NCBI GenBank assembly: GCA_905147135.1
Contig: LR990049.1
Span: 4,357,428-4,421,427 of the forward strand
DNA: 64,000 bases
Reading direction: 5' to 3'
DNA from: Blastobasis lacticolella
Lineage: Eukaryota; Arthropoda; Insecta; Lepidoptera; Blastobasidae
The notes beneath the pieces are model-generated. The model was not told the origin of the DNA. It worked only from the letters and a program-made list of their open reading frames with translations, and made no database searches. Of this stretch, positions 35,079 to 45,972 are shown one piece after another (positions within the stretch are counted from its first letter, which is position 1; each line of letters begins with the position of its first letter). Position numbers and translations under genes: made by a program.

Positions 35079-35736
35079 TGTGACGGTGACACTCACCTAT
35101 GTTCAGTGCCGTGCACAGTGCCATGACGTTCATTTAGAGGTATAATATAATTTAAAATATTATATTATATTAAAATATTGCAGTTTCCACTTATGGTAGA
35201 GCTATTCATAAGGAAGACAGATACAGAAACGGAAAAGAGATAACGTCATTGGTGGAATGTCAAAAACTTGTGCTTTTGCCTGAAATTTCATCTATAGCCT
35301 ATTTCTTTGCCAAAGTTGGCCATGAAAGTATTATTTATTGTCAAATTTTATAGAAAATTATTCCGCTATTGGGTGAAAACATAACAGATACCGTTGCTTA
35401 TGTATTCTATTGTATTTCTACGCCTCGTTCTTCGTGTTGTAAGTACTCAAAGGATCTAGTATATTACTACGTATGGAGTCAATTGGAATTTTGATATATT
35501 GGTTCCAAAGTTCCAAAAACGTTGTATCTCCCACAATTGTAGTAACTTTTTTCTTTTTGGTCCAGCCTTTGATTACACCCCCTTCCAACTTATTAGACTC
35601 CGACAAAAAATTATGACTATAGATAATATTGCCCGCGGCAGAAAATGGTTAGACTATAATAAATCTGCCATCCTATCACGGAATAAGATAGCATCCTAGA
35701 AATATGATCATACTTGAATTATATATATATATATAA

Positions 35737-35774
35737 TAATGGGTAATTAAGTAATGGAGTTACTTAATTACCCA
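35737..35774. repeat. Short perfect palindrome
   Basis: 'gggtaattaagtaa' and 'ttacttaattaccc' flank a few bases, directly after an (AT)n run and just before a reverse-transcriptase fragment. Confidence 0.7.
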
Positions 35775-35805
35775 CATTTCGGACGAAGCATGATTGTGAA
35801 TTACT

Positions 35806-36120
35806 TTGCAGAGTTACAAAATAAAAATCGTTAATATAACTAGAGGCGTGCCTCAGAGCTCAATTTTGGGTCCTATAATTTTTATAATATTCTTAAATTA
35901 TGATAGTAATAAAATTGCAGAAATAAAGTTTGTAGTTTTTTCTGATAATACGAACGCCATTCTTTCAAGTGATGATATGAACGATATGAACGATAAAGTT
36001 GGCCAGACCTTGCTTGTATTAAATGAGTGGTTTCGGTGCAATAAACTTAAACTCAACGCTAGCAAAACAAGCATCTTAGTTTTTAAAACCACTGCTGATA
36101 TATTTGTTTTCATAACTTTC
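35806..36120 (+). mobile_element. LINE reverse transcriptase fragment
   Basis: The frame reads ITRGVPQSSILGPIIFIIFL, then VVFSDNTNA in place of the usual F-A-D-D-T, and LNEWFRCNKLKLNASKTS. These are conserved blocks of non-LTR reverse transcriptase. Loss of the FADD aspartates and the short length show it is dead. Confidence 0.8.
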
Positions 36121-36199
36121 GAAATGGTGGCCAATATAAGTTATATTTGTGGAGCTGATAACTTACTTATTTTACTCCTAATGTCTTTTCCTTAATCTT

Positions 36200-37260
36200 T
36201 ATTCAGATAAGAAAAACAGGCCATTTTATGTCCGGTTATGGGTCGCACAACGACAAAAAAGGGTTCATTCTAACTAAGGTTTTTTTTCGAGGAACTAAGA
36301 ATTAAAGTTAAAAAGTCTTACAGGACTTACTTGCGTATGAATTTTCTCATCCTATTTTACAACATACAATCACCAGTGCCACGAACTGACAGGCAGGATT
36401 GGCGTGGAAGGTCATAAATCGAATAAAAAAAATTACAAAGAAATATCTAGAATATTCTAGAGAAATTAGTTTTAATAGATTAGATGTCAGTATTTACAGT
36501 CACGAATACTAGATCTATAACTAAACTAACTGTGCGTTATTCTCGCTACTATTCGAAAATGGCCGGATCGATTTGAATAATTAATTTTTTGTTTTGTTCG
36601 CTATAATAAACGGGTGGATCTATCAAAAAGCAGTATAAGATGAGCTAGGGTCTCTGTAGATACGCATAGCAATGTTAGCTCCTATTATAAGGTTTATGTA
36701 GGTCGACTGTACGACACCCATGAAAGTTAAAGCTTCTTCGGCTTTTTATGTAATACGGCAGACAATTATTGACTATCCACAAACAATAATTCTCAAGGTG
36801 AAGCAGCGATACTAGCAGCTCGTCTGCTATGTGAACACATTGCGTTCAATACGGCTCTTTGATTGATCAATTTCGTTTTCAATTTCAATTTTAATTTAAA
36901 TTTCATTTATTCATCAACATAGGTAATATATACAGCTGTTATTAAATTGTTTCTTTGATGGACGCATAATGTCGATCGCCACTCAAATATTGTTATCGAC
37001 ATTGGCAGAATGCGCTCAACGCGCGTGGTCCACATAAGAAGAAATTATATATATTGTCAGTTGGAACATTGCTGGACCCTGTACGACCACGCACACTTTG
37101 AGAACTCATATCAAACGTTTGTAAATACGGGTGTTAATGTTGGTTGTGGACTCTATAATTGGAGAGAAGAATTTCCAGATACGATTGAACGATCTGGCCA
37201 TGGAATGCGACCATTGAGAACGAGCCGATCTACGAATTATTCGAAATTGCGGGACGAGTT
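36200..37260. other. No recognisable gene
   Basis: AT-rich DNA. The 127-aa plus-strand ORF at 37010-37393 shows no family motif and partly overlaps RTE-like repeat words. Confidence 0.4.
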
Positions 37261-37271
37261 TTGGAATAGGA

Positions 37272-37460
37272 CCGTCATCATCATCATCCTAGCGTCCATC
37301 CCGATTTATACCAGTGGTTTTCTACCTTCCTTTCTCCACTTCGCTCGGTCTTCGGCATCCTCGCGTCATAAGCCATTGGCGCTCACCCGGTAATGTCAAT
37401 CCATCACTCCCCGCGCCTCACGTGAGATCTCTGTCCTGATACCGGTAGGTTTAGACACCT
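37272..37460 (-). mobile_element. Probable RTE-type LINE 3' end, inverted
   Basis: It starts with a (CATCAT)n run, the inverse of RTE GATGAT tails, followed by words like those of inverted RTE ends. Confidence 0.4.
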
Positions 37461-37654
37461 GCTTCCTATGTATTTACTGTCCTACCTCCTCTTGTCCGCA
37501 AAGTCTTACGCCAAGCCGGCACGGATGAATTCGGTACGGACTCGGTCGAGTCACACATACACCGCAGCATTCAGCTTCTCATTTCGTTGGGAATTGGGCC
37601 ATTTACAACTTAACCCTTTCATCCTACTTCCAACCTTATTTGTCAGCACATAGG

Positions 37655-37790
37655 CGGCGAGGTCTATAAACCGGACAGTAAACGCGTATGCGTCGTGTGC
37701 GCAGAGTCACCGCGTAGCAACCGGACAGAAAACGTGCAGTCTACCCTATTGGCGCGCACACGATTCCTGTGCGGAGATTTTGCGAGCGTT
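37655..37790. repeat. Inner part of 'gagcccataca' repeat
   Basis: 'aacgcgtatgcgtcgtgtgc' and 'cggacagaaaacgtgcagt' resemble 3690-3790 in inverse. Confidence 0.45.
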
Positions 37791-38584
37791 GCGCTTTCAT
37801 TACAAATAATACGGGCACGTGGCAGCATGGTGTCAGGTAGAGTAGAATATTGTGCAAGGGTGTCCTACAAGGCGGCTATGTCATACAGCTGAGGCTATGG
37901 TTATGGCAGGTACGCCTCTATGACACAGAGGCATACGCTTGGAGCACCCTAAACCAGAAAAACCAGTGTGGGGTATAAATTCTTCAACAATAAAGCCTCT
38001 CGTCGTCTTGGTTGCTAAAGGTGTGCAGTCTACAAATATTATAAACTAGTTTTTCCGCTAGGAAATTCTTTTATGACAGTTTAGTATGGTTTAGCTTTTA
38101 CCCGAACGACCATTTTAATTGACTTATTTGGTGTATGAAAACTTGTACCACGGTACTGTCCACGATGCTCTGGACTGTGCTGAGGATACAGGTTGATGGC
38201 GTGCCATTGTCGTGACCAGATTAGAGGTCTATTAAGACCTCTCTCAGAGGAAGACAAACAGAGAAGGAGGATGCTAAGTTTTCATTAATGCCTTGAACTT
38301 AAATAAATATGTGTGTAGAAACGTGAGAGAGAGTTCGTTTAGATCTGTAAGTACAGTCAAAGAGGATATAAACTAGGGTCGCCAACCCTACTATATACTA
38401 TAGTATCCTACTATATTAGGAGTCTACCTACTATAAATTAAAAATTAAAATATAAAACTACTATATTTAATTAGCACAACATTTCCACTTACCGCAAAAC
38501 GGAACGCGTCAATGAGATCCTCAAGAGAATTCTTCTTCTTTAATATTTAGCAGAAAATATACATTTAAGAAATAATATAGTTAA

Positions 38585-38720
38585 AGATATTTTAACTCAG
38601 TTGTGCGCGCGGCCCTATGTGTGGGTGAACCTTAATACCTTAATACCAGGTATTAATACCTTAATACCAGGTATTAATACCAGGTATTAGGGCCGCGCGC
38701 ACAACTGAGTTGAAATATCT
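38585..38720. mobile_element. GC-ended palindrome with CCAGGTATTAATACC core
   Basis: Arms 'actcagttgtgcgcgcggcc' and 'ggccgcgcgcacaactgagt' are perfect complements. The core is made of short 'aataccaggtatt' units, themselves palindromic. Confidence 0.85.
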
Positions 38721-38984
38721 ATACATACATTTTATTTAAAAATACCGATATATTTTTTTATTAATTCCCTACCTACTTTATTGTTATGGCTTCGAAACTC
38801 GAAAATACTATAGTTGGTCTAAAAAAAGTTGGCAACCCTAATATAAACCCATATTGGTACAGTATCTAATCGACCGTTACAGCATGATGTGAGTGAATTA
38901 GAAAAGTACAAAGAAAACTAATACTTAGGTATTAGGGGAAAAAAGATCTGGTTCACCCCTACCGACAAATTTTTCTTGCTTATA

Positions 38985-39180
38985 AACCTTCCTCTTGAAT
39001 CACTCTATCTAATGCTCGCCTTATTGTATAATTATGTCATGTTTGTGTACAATAAAGAATTAAGAAGAAGAAGAAGAATGTTGAAAACCGCATTAAAATC
39101 CGTTGTGTACTTTAAAAGATGTTAGCGCTCATATATCACAGCATTGTATTACGCGAAGCGACTTTATTTTAAAATTAATA
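38985..39180 (+). repeat. Retroelement tail with (GAA)n plus interspersed repeat scrap
   Basis: 'tttgtgtacaataaagaatt' then an AAG run, followed by 'gaaaaccgcattaaaatccg', a common lepidopteran repeat word that recurs at 57450. Confidence 0.5.
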
Positions 39181-39611
39181 GGAGGTTTTCTTACAGTTCT
39201 TCTTTTGTGCCCTAGATGGCGATATAATTGAGAGCGACCTATTTTTTTCAACGAATTATGACAAAGGGATCATTTGTTCAGCTCAATCTTTGGTAACCGA
39301 TGTACTTATTCCCATATTTTCCATAACACAATGATACTGTACGTCCATGAGTTTAAATAAAACATATTTGTGCTTGGATTATTTGACGTAAGTCCAAATT
39401 ATGTATGACACACGGAGTGTCGTCTAAAGATTCATAGGTGATTCACACAGGGCGTTACCAACCAAACTCAACTGTTTTTTTGCTAATTTCCTCTTATAAT
39501 CAAGTTAAGGCCATATCATGATGAATAGAGAAAAATAACTGGTCGTATGTCAATTTTGAATGGCCTTGGACAACAATCCGTTAAACCGAGAGCGTACTCA
39601 CTGAACGCAGA

Positions 39612-39784
39612 ACACCATGTAACCATGTTCCAAACTCGTCAGGTACCACTGGTAGCAGGGTCACGGAGGTCAGATGGCAGTCGCTCCACTGTAATTACCT
39701 GATCTGCCAAATCCTGGATCATGGTTAAGGCGGACCCCGGGCCCTCGTTCGTGAGAGTACAACCGGGACATTAAGCCCAAGATG
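39612..39784 (+). mobile_element. SINE S1 3' part
   Basis: 'ggtagcagggtcacggaggt' to 'agtacaaccgggacatt'. It is the last clear repeat before the repeat-poor ken region. Confidence 0.8.
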
Positions 39785-40299
39785 ATGGCTTGGGTATTAA
39801 TTAATAAAGGTAATTTTTATCAACAGTATTTTTCGTGTCCAAAAATTAAGAGGAGGCGGATATAATAGTAAGTACTTATATATCTGTAGAAGCCTACCAA
39901 CGACTAACTTTCTTTATAGGGGTGTACACCTTTTATGCAATTTAGTGTATTTAATAATTATTTTTTTAAAGTCCGTGGATTGGTATCATCTTCAAATGGA
40001 AATGGTAGCGGTGATAACAGTCTGATGGACGCACTGACAGATGCGCAAAGTCCTTTTGACTTATAACTGTATAATATCTACGCGATAGTTTTTGAGTTCG
40101 TTTAACCTAATAAGAGTAGGTACTTATATTGTTTTTCTCTCATAGAACTTTAAAAATAGATTTTAATTTAAAAGGAAAAATCAAACAAGATTGGCGTGTT
40201 TAACTAAAATATTCGCGTTATTTAATTTACTAAGGTAAGAACACATTTTTACATTATGTTAATGTCCTAAGGGATATCTACAAAATTGTACACTATGTG

Positions 40300-42734
40300 A
40301 AAACTTAAGAAATACTTTTTAATTTACAATTAACAGAGAAAAATATTCATGTTCAACAAGATTAAGTTAAGCTTTTATTCAATAAAACTTAATGGCTAAA
40401 CTTATTATTTACATTACTAAAACAACGTCATGTTCTTTACGATATTTCGAATTAGTTTGTCAAAACGTTAGAATATATTTTTTGGATAGGTAAATATTTA
40501 ATTGTTCACTTTCAATAAAAACATGAGAGTTGTTTCTTGGCAATAGATAATTTATTCAATATTTTTGGCAAATTTTACAATGATTTAAGTGGTGAACGTA
40601 GAAATAGGTAATATACTGTGTTGCATTGTTAAGGTAACCCCACATCATTATTTACGTCACCACTTTAAAACCTTTTAAAAAATAAAAAATTGTTCAGTTT
40701 TACGTATACATTGTACACAATAAATTCCAATTTGGACGATTGAATTTGTCATGCATTGTTGTCTTAACACTAAATTTATTTACAACGAAAATAAGAGTAA
40801 AAAATTATGGAAAACGCAATGGAAGACAGCGTTTCCGGAGTTCCTTCCGACTTACAATAAAAACAGACATTTATCACATAGAATAAACTAACGATACCTT
40901 GAAATCACAATTCTTACATCATAAATTGTTCCCCAATTACAAATTACGTCAATATTCGAAAAATAAAACAAAACACAATTAAACAAAATCAGGTATACTT
41001 AATAAGGTAACGTTCGAAAGAAAATTAAAGCGATTTAAAATTTATCATTTAGACTATGTTTTGAACAACTTGTTGGTAACTTTAGTTTTTATCGAAGTAC
41101 AATAAGTTTAACAATAAAGTGTATTTCACGGCAACACTTGAAAACAGAAACGAAACAGCTGACATACTATACGAAGGCTAAAGAAATTATAAGTAACTAT
41201 TGAAGGCATATATTGACATTGGTGTTGCTACATTGAGTATTAAAAGTCAAAGGCTACTAAAATGGGTCGATTGGAACAAGTATTAAAATTTTAAAAGAGC
41301 ATCATCCCCTTCTTGATTTATGTGTTAATTTGCTACGAACTGAGTCTGTTCAACAGGCTATCTGAGTCACATACTAGGAGTCTTTGAAGGTATTCAACAT
41401 CCAGCCTTCACTATATTTATAGAATAAAAAAAACTGGCCACAATAATGTGTTCGACAATAAGTGATATCGAAAATAGCATATCGAAGGTTTTAAAAACAG
41501 ATAAAGTACACAGCTAAGTTGATAAAAAATATATGACAATAATGCCTGATAAGCTCCACGTTAATACTAAAGTTAGTACATTAATCCAAAAATAAAGATA
41601 CTCAAGCTTCATATAAAAATAGTTCGTACTGGAATCATAGAAAATGTTAAAGAATTTTAAAGAAAAGTCGAAGTTAGTAACTACAGTCATGAGATTATTA
41701 AATTGGTACCTACATTTAAGTTTAATAACAAATCAATATCAATTCAGGTCCCTTTAATTTCTCTTAATTGTACACCAAAACAACTTCAATGCTTTACAAA
41801 TCTTTGGTGCTTATCCACATTGCAATATCGGCACGAACCATTGGAAGAATAAGGCATAAAAACATATCATTACGAACACATTGCTTCATGTTACACGAAG
41901 TGTTAAAATCTAATATTGAGATTGTAAAATGTCATTGAAAAGCTGCGAAATGTCAAGTCAGATTACATCTATTGGAACAAAGTATTTGTCGCATATTTGA
42001 GTTAGTATTATATTGCATCGATTATACGTATATACATAAAGTACTAAGCATTGTAACTATGGTCTGGTTCTTTTAAATTCGATATTAAATATAGGTATAT
42101 CTGGTTTGATACAAAAATTCTACCAATTGGAATAAAAGCACCAAATAATTACTAAGAACGAATGATAACAATTAAATGAATCACTATGCTAAGTTCCAAT
42201 TCTGACTAGATTCATTGATAAAATACTACACTGAGTAAGTGTCAATGTGCTATAATTCCACTTCAACGTCACCATACTAGTTTCATCAAGAGACTGCTTT
42301 AAATTAGGAGGTAGTTCATGTGACGCCTGTTCCCCAGGCCTGTACGAACTTCGCAACTTTTCTTTGACAACGTGTCTATTTTCTATGCTTAAGGAATTAA
42401 TGTGTCGGTGGCTTTTAAATAACATTTATCCTAATGAAATACATCTTTCAAATAAATACTATCTTGGAAGGTATTGGTCCCGGATTATAATTTTTAAACA
42501 AATTATAATAATTTGGACCCATCGGCAAACATGTGATTTCATTTGTCGCAAACATCGCACTCGCAAACGCTTGCGAATGTCTCACTTTGAGTATCGCTCT
42601 GCGATATCACATGTCTTATAACTAAGCACTTAACAATATCCTTCTTAACCACATATCACAATTGGGCTCTCGAACAGAGAGTTGAATTTACAAAGTCCAA
42701 AGCTACGCGTACGCCCGCGTCAAGTGGCTTGGTG
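40300..42734 (-). other. Probable long 3' UTR / downstream flank of ken
   Basis: About 2.4 kb of AT-rich DNA after the ken stop contains no SINE or LINE sequence and no plausible gene. Several minus-strand AATAAA-type signals exist, including one near 40373. The sudden lack of repeats compared with the DNA below 40 kb suggests a retained transcript end, but the poly(A) site cannot be fixed from sequence. Confidence 0.4.
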
Positions 42735-43661
42735 TCATTCGTGCAAATTCTTGCTGAGGAGCAAACTATTGTGCGGTCCAGACAAATGTCTAATCAGTTC
42801 CGGTAATGCCTCGAAAGTTAGTTGACAAAAACAGCAATTAAATCGACCCGGCGTGTTGGTTCTCCCGTCGTTCTCACTCGACGATATCACGTTGCGATGT
42901 ACTGAGCATAAATGTTTTAACAGATGTGCCTTTTGTTTGAACATAGCAACACAAAGTCGACAAGCGAATGGTTTTTCACCTGTATGCACTCTGAGATGCG
43001 TCTTGAGATTCCAGGACATGCCGAATTGTTTCCCGCAGTACTCGCACCGATACTCTCGAACAGGTGCTTGTTTACTGGAGCCCTGCTCGTGTTCAGTTGC
43101 AGGCGCTTCCTCGCCGCCTATTTGCGGCTGACACAGCCACGTGCCCCACGAGCCGGCGCTAGGAGGGCGGTATTTGAGGGCGTCTTCGTGTGCGGCTGCC
43201 GGGGGCGTCACGCTGCGGTCCGGCAAGTAAGGCGGCGCTGAAGCACTGAGAGAATGTAACGCTCCCAGTCGCGCACCCGCAACGCTCGCAGCACCACCCG
43301 GCCCTTGAGCGTACCGCAGATGTGCAATCTCCTCTAAATAACTTGGGGGGAATGAGACGAATGGGGGATTTTGAGAAGGTGAATTATGAAAACCAGGCCT
43401 ACGTTTACGATGAGGCGTGACGACGTAATTTTCTGGAGATGTCTGCTGTACTAATGACAATAAATCTGGGTCCGCCGGTTTCAAATGTCCATACTCCTCT
43501 GATTTAACAGTACGTAAGTCCATTTCAGGCGGTTCTAGGTAATGTGATTTTCTTTTAGATCGCTCTCTTCCCAAACGATCGTTCAGCAGTTGTCTTCGGT
43601 ATATGTGGCTTTGTGGTGGATCGTCTTGGCTAGACGAAGTTGATCTTCTTCTTTCGATATT
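42735..43661 (-). CDS. ken: ken terminal coding exon (three C2H2 zinc fingers)
   Basis: Entered in phase 0 after 'taactttttag', this 927-nt exon encodes 308 residues and the stop. It holds a Pro/Ala-rich linker and three fingers: C-X2-C-X12-H-X3-H, then two of the C-X2-C-X12-H-X4-H form. Fingers 1 and 2 are joined by the canonical TGEKPF linker, while finger 3 is separated by a longer Ser/Asn-rich spacer. Long ORFs on the plus strand here are shadows. Confidence 0.96.
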   Translation of the reverse strand, partial: NIERRRSTSSSQDDPPQSHIYRRQLLNDRLGRERSKRKSHYLEPPEMDLRTVKSEEYGHLKPADPDLLSLVQQTSPENYVVTPHRKRRPGFHNSPSQNPPFVSFPPSYLEEIAHLRYAQGPGGAASVAGARLGALHSLSASAPPYLPDRSVTPPAAAHEDALKYRPPSAGSWGTWLCQPQIGGEEAPATEHEQGSSKQAPVREYRCEYCGKQFGMSWNLKTHLRVHTGEKPFACRLCVAMFKQKAHLLKHLCSVHRNVISSSENDGRTNTPGRFNCCFCQLTFEALPELIRHLSGPHNSLLLSKNLHE

Positions 43662-45965
43662 CTAAAAAGTTAAAATAATGTTAATTATTCGTCCTACACG
43701 GGTATATAAAAAGACAATTCCATTCAAGTTTAGTCTACACTAATATTTATTTATTTATTTATTGCAGTTATATAAAACATAATAAATCTAATATTAGATT
43801 CAATAAGCCAATTACAGTTCCTGGCTTGTAATAATATGTAATATGTAGGTACTCTAGATACTTGACTTTGATGAATAATTATAATTACCTTTGCGGCAAC
43901 TGTTTCAATGTCGACATCTTGGGAGTCTTCATGTTCGCCTACCGAGTTCTCCGAATTTCTTGTGACTGACAGATTCACAGGATTAGATGAACTCCTTCGT
44001 CGTGCCGTCAGGCGGCCACATTCTTTGTCTTTATCACCATCGTGCTCATCATCTTCTCTTTCATCATTGCTGCTAGTTGACATGCTTTCTTTTTTTATAC
44101 TTAATCCTTCGTCTCCTCTGTCCTTGTCTTTGCTGTATCCTGCCCCGGGAGTAACTCTCTCACTTTCTGAATGTGAGGATCCTGACGGCGCTTCATGCTT
44201 ACTGCTCTCATTGCTGTTTATATCTGTTTTGAAATTTTTGGCTTTTAGTCGTTCGCATGAACGGTTCCTTTCTTCTGCCTGCTGTCGTTCTTTTGTTGAT
44301 TTCCATACATCTGATTTGATCTCAAGTAGTTCAAATAGCTCTTGCATGTCATCTATTTCTCCAGACTGTAAAACAAAATAAGGGAATTATAAATGGGATT
44401 GCCTGTACCTATAAATTGGACATGTATAACAATCTTCGTAGTAATTGTCGTGGACCTTGCCTGGCAGGTTTCGGTCACTTATTAATATTTATTCAAATTA
44501 ATTTAATATTTTGAAATTTTACGTTATGGATTATCTTCATCATCTTCTGAGCGGTTAGTTCCGCCTTCTACCTGGGTCCGCTATTATGTATTTTAAGAGA
44601 GGTAGGGCATAGCGGGGTATCCCGTTCGAATTGGAGCCGCCCGACTGGGGAAGTACCTTTACCTTACAGAATACCGCAGCTAAACAATACTCTTTTAAAT
44701 AGGATTGTATTTCTGCCGGTGAGTAAGGTTTCCAGTGCTCCATGGGATGGGAATTTGGGGAACCGTGGCTTTGGCAATGGAGGGATTTTTGCCTATTTGC
44801 TGCCAGAGTAACGTGTTATAGAGGTGGGCAACGCATTGGCGATAGTTTGGTGTTGCTTATGTCTATAGGCAGTGGTGACCACTTTCCATCAGGTGGCCCG
44901 CTTGCCTGTTTGCCTATCGTATAACATAAAAAAAAAAAAAACTTTTGGATATTGTAACGATAATACTCACCTCAATATACGCTTGTCCACTGTAGAGGAA
45001 AACAAGAAGATGTCTCATGAGTGTACTGTTAATCCCGGACATGTGGATGGTGACTGGATTCTCGACCGATGGTGTGTCATCAAGGATTTTCCTGAAATTA
45101 TCATAAAGCGCAGATGTTAGAGCTAGAATTATTAAAATTAAATATGAAAGAACAATGCTACGCCCAAAGGATTCTCGAGCAGTACAGTATCAGTATAACA
45201 GTACAGCATAGAATGCATAATTACCACGACATATCGATATGTCTATTACATTTTGACGCCTAAACTGTCAATAAATTTAGATAAAATTCTGGCTTTACCA
45301 ATCTTGATGGCGTTTAATCTACGACTCTAGATCAATGCGGCTTGTGAACCAATGAGTGAAGTGAGTGAAGAGAGACTGAGGATGGGTATGCTGAATCCGA
45401 AACCTGGCTCATTAAATAAGCCTGACGCCTGACGTTAAAGGGGGGAGGGAAAAGGCAAGAAACACCGAGAGAGAGATAGAGAGAGAAGAGAGAAAACATT
45501 ACTGATGAGAGGACTGACTGGCGGTGGCGATGACGATTTTGTAGGCGGTTAGGGTGCATGTTTGCCTGGGTAAAGGATAAGCAAAGTGAGTCAGAGAGAG
45601 CTCTCTCTCTCTCTCTATAAAGGGAAAGAGAGAAACAGATCGAGAGAGGGAGAGAGAAATATTTCTGATGAGGGAACTGGCGCGGCTACATCGATTTTGT
45701 GGGCGGTCAGTTGATGCAGACTGACCTGATTTAAAGGATTAGCAAAGAGAGACCAAGAGAGGACAAGAGAAGACAGAGTGAAACATTACCTGATAAGCGG
45801 ACTGGCGGCGGCCATCACGATCCTGTGGGCTGCCAGCGGCACAGCGTCGTCGCACACCAGCACCAGGTCGGAGTAGCGGGCGCCGCGCCACGCCGCCCCC
45901 ACCTCGTTTAGGATGCAGGCGTGGTGCTTGCCGTACGTCAGGGTGAGCAAGCCCTCGCCCATCAT
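42735..45965 (-). CDS. ken: Ken and barbie, BTB/C2H2 zinc-finger transcription factor, 566 aa (gene span)
   Basis: Coding exons are 45965-45790 (exon from 45972), 45091-44971, 44365-43889 and 43661-42735, and every splice junction keeps frame. The N-terminal BTB domain (about 6-125) has the Ken hallmarks: an [13 protein letters not shown] segment, AASPLIR, FLYSGQ, and [12 protein letters not shown] Ser/Glu/Lys-rich linker follows (about 125-460). The C-terminus has three C2H2 fingers at about 462-484, 490-513 and 532-555. The finger core [28 protein letters not shown] and RHLSGPHN closely matches my memory of insect Ken proteins. In Drosophila, Ken is a nuclear repressor that binds DNA sites overlapping STAT sites and modulates JAK/STAT target genes, and is needed for terminalia development. 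Length is close to the fly protein (about 600 aa). Start: two adjacent ATGs just after the acceptor; the first is used here. Confidence 0.95.
43889..44365 (-). CDS. ken: ken third coding exon (end of BTB, acidic/Ser linker)
   Basis: After 'ttgttttacag' it reads [19 protein letters not shown], the last BTB helices, then a hydrophilic linker with Ser-, Glu-, Asp- and Lys-rich runs, including an IKKE site that could be a sumoylation motif. It ends in phase 0 at AAG before 'gtaatt'. The intron after it is only about 230 nt. Confidence 0.93.
44590..44942 (+). mobile_element. LINE-tail repeat with poly(A), copy 3, in ken intron
   Basis: Same body as 5380-5689 and 9000-9332, ending in about 13 A. 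It lies 29 bp from the donor of the ken 44971-45091 exon, in the opposite orientation to the gene. Confidence 0.8.
44971..45091 (-). CDS. ken: ken second coding exon (BTB middle)
   Basis: This 121-nt exon follows 'aatttcag' and is too short to stand out as an ORF. It completes the split Arg codon and reads [19 protein letters not shown], then [13 protein letters not shown], the BTB core. It ends in phase 0 at the strong donor 'gtgagt'. Confidence 0.93.
45489..45556 (-). pseudogene. Decayed copy A of the ken BTB exon 3' end
   Basis: In the intron after the first coding exon, this piece aligns with the last ~60 nt of that exon and its donor. On the minus strand it reads close to [10 protein letters not shown], against [10 protein letters not shown] in the real exon. 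The donor has lost one G and a 4-base insertion breaks the frame, so it is non-functional. Confidence 0.75.
45650..45718 (-). pseudogene. Decayed copy B of the ken BTB exon 3' end
   Basis: A second copy lies 161 bp from copy A and 127 bp from the true exon end. 'ctgatgag', 'actggcgcggc' and 'cgattttgtgggc' match the exon strand in order. A 1-base deletion and loss of the donor mean it cannot be a working exon. The spacer motif 'aaaggat-agcaaag' is shared with the other unit. Confidence 0.72.
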
Positions 45966-45972
45966 TCCAGCA
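45790..45972 (-). CDS. ken: ken first coding exon (BTB N-terminal part)
   Basis: The exon begins after the acceptor 'cctctctttccag' at 45972, with 7 untranslated bases before ATG at 45965 and a second ATG right after. It therefore needs an upstream untranslated exon, not identified. It encodes about 58 residues of BTB, including [10 protein letters not shown] and [14 protein letters not shown], and ends in phase 2 at AG before 'gtaatg'. Two decayed copies of its 3' end lie in the following intron. Confidence 0.94.

Larger units (their letters stand above)
45470..45785. repeat. GA/CT-rich tandem tract in ken intron
   Basis: Runs of GAGAGA, with an inverted CTCTCT stretch at about 45600-45616, alternate with the decayed exon copies. 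Slippage across these tracts is a likely cause of the local duplication. Confidence 0.75.

Noticed and set aside
37010..37393. 127-aa plus-strand ORF
   Set aside because: No family motif and its end runs into inverted RTE-like repeat sequence.
42853..43241. Long plus-strand ORFs over the ken zinc-finger exon
   Set aside because: Antisense shadows of a confirmed C2H2 coding exon; no motifs.
43908..44381. 157-aa plus-strand Ser/Leu-rich ORF
   Set aside because: Antisense shadow of the acidic/Ser linker exon of ken.
45595..45620. GAGA/CTCT inverted stretch as a regulatory GAGA-factor site
   Set aside because: It is part of a longer slippage-prone simple repeat, and nothing in the sequence shows binding.
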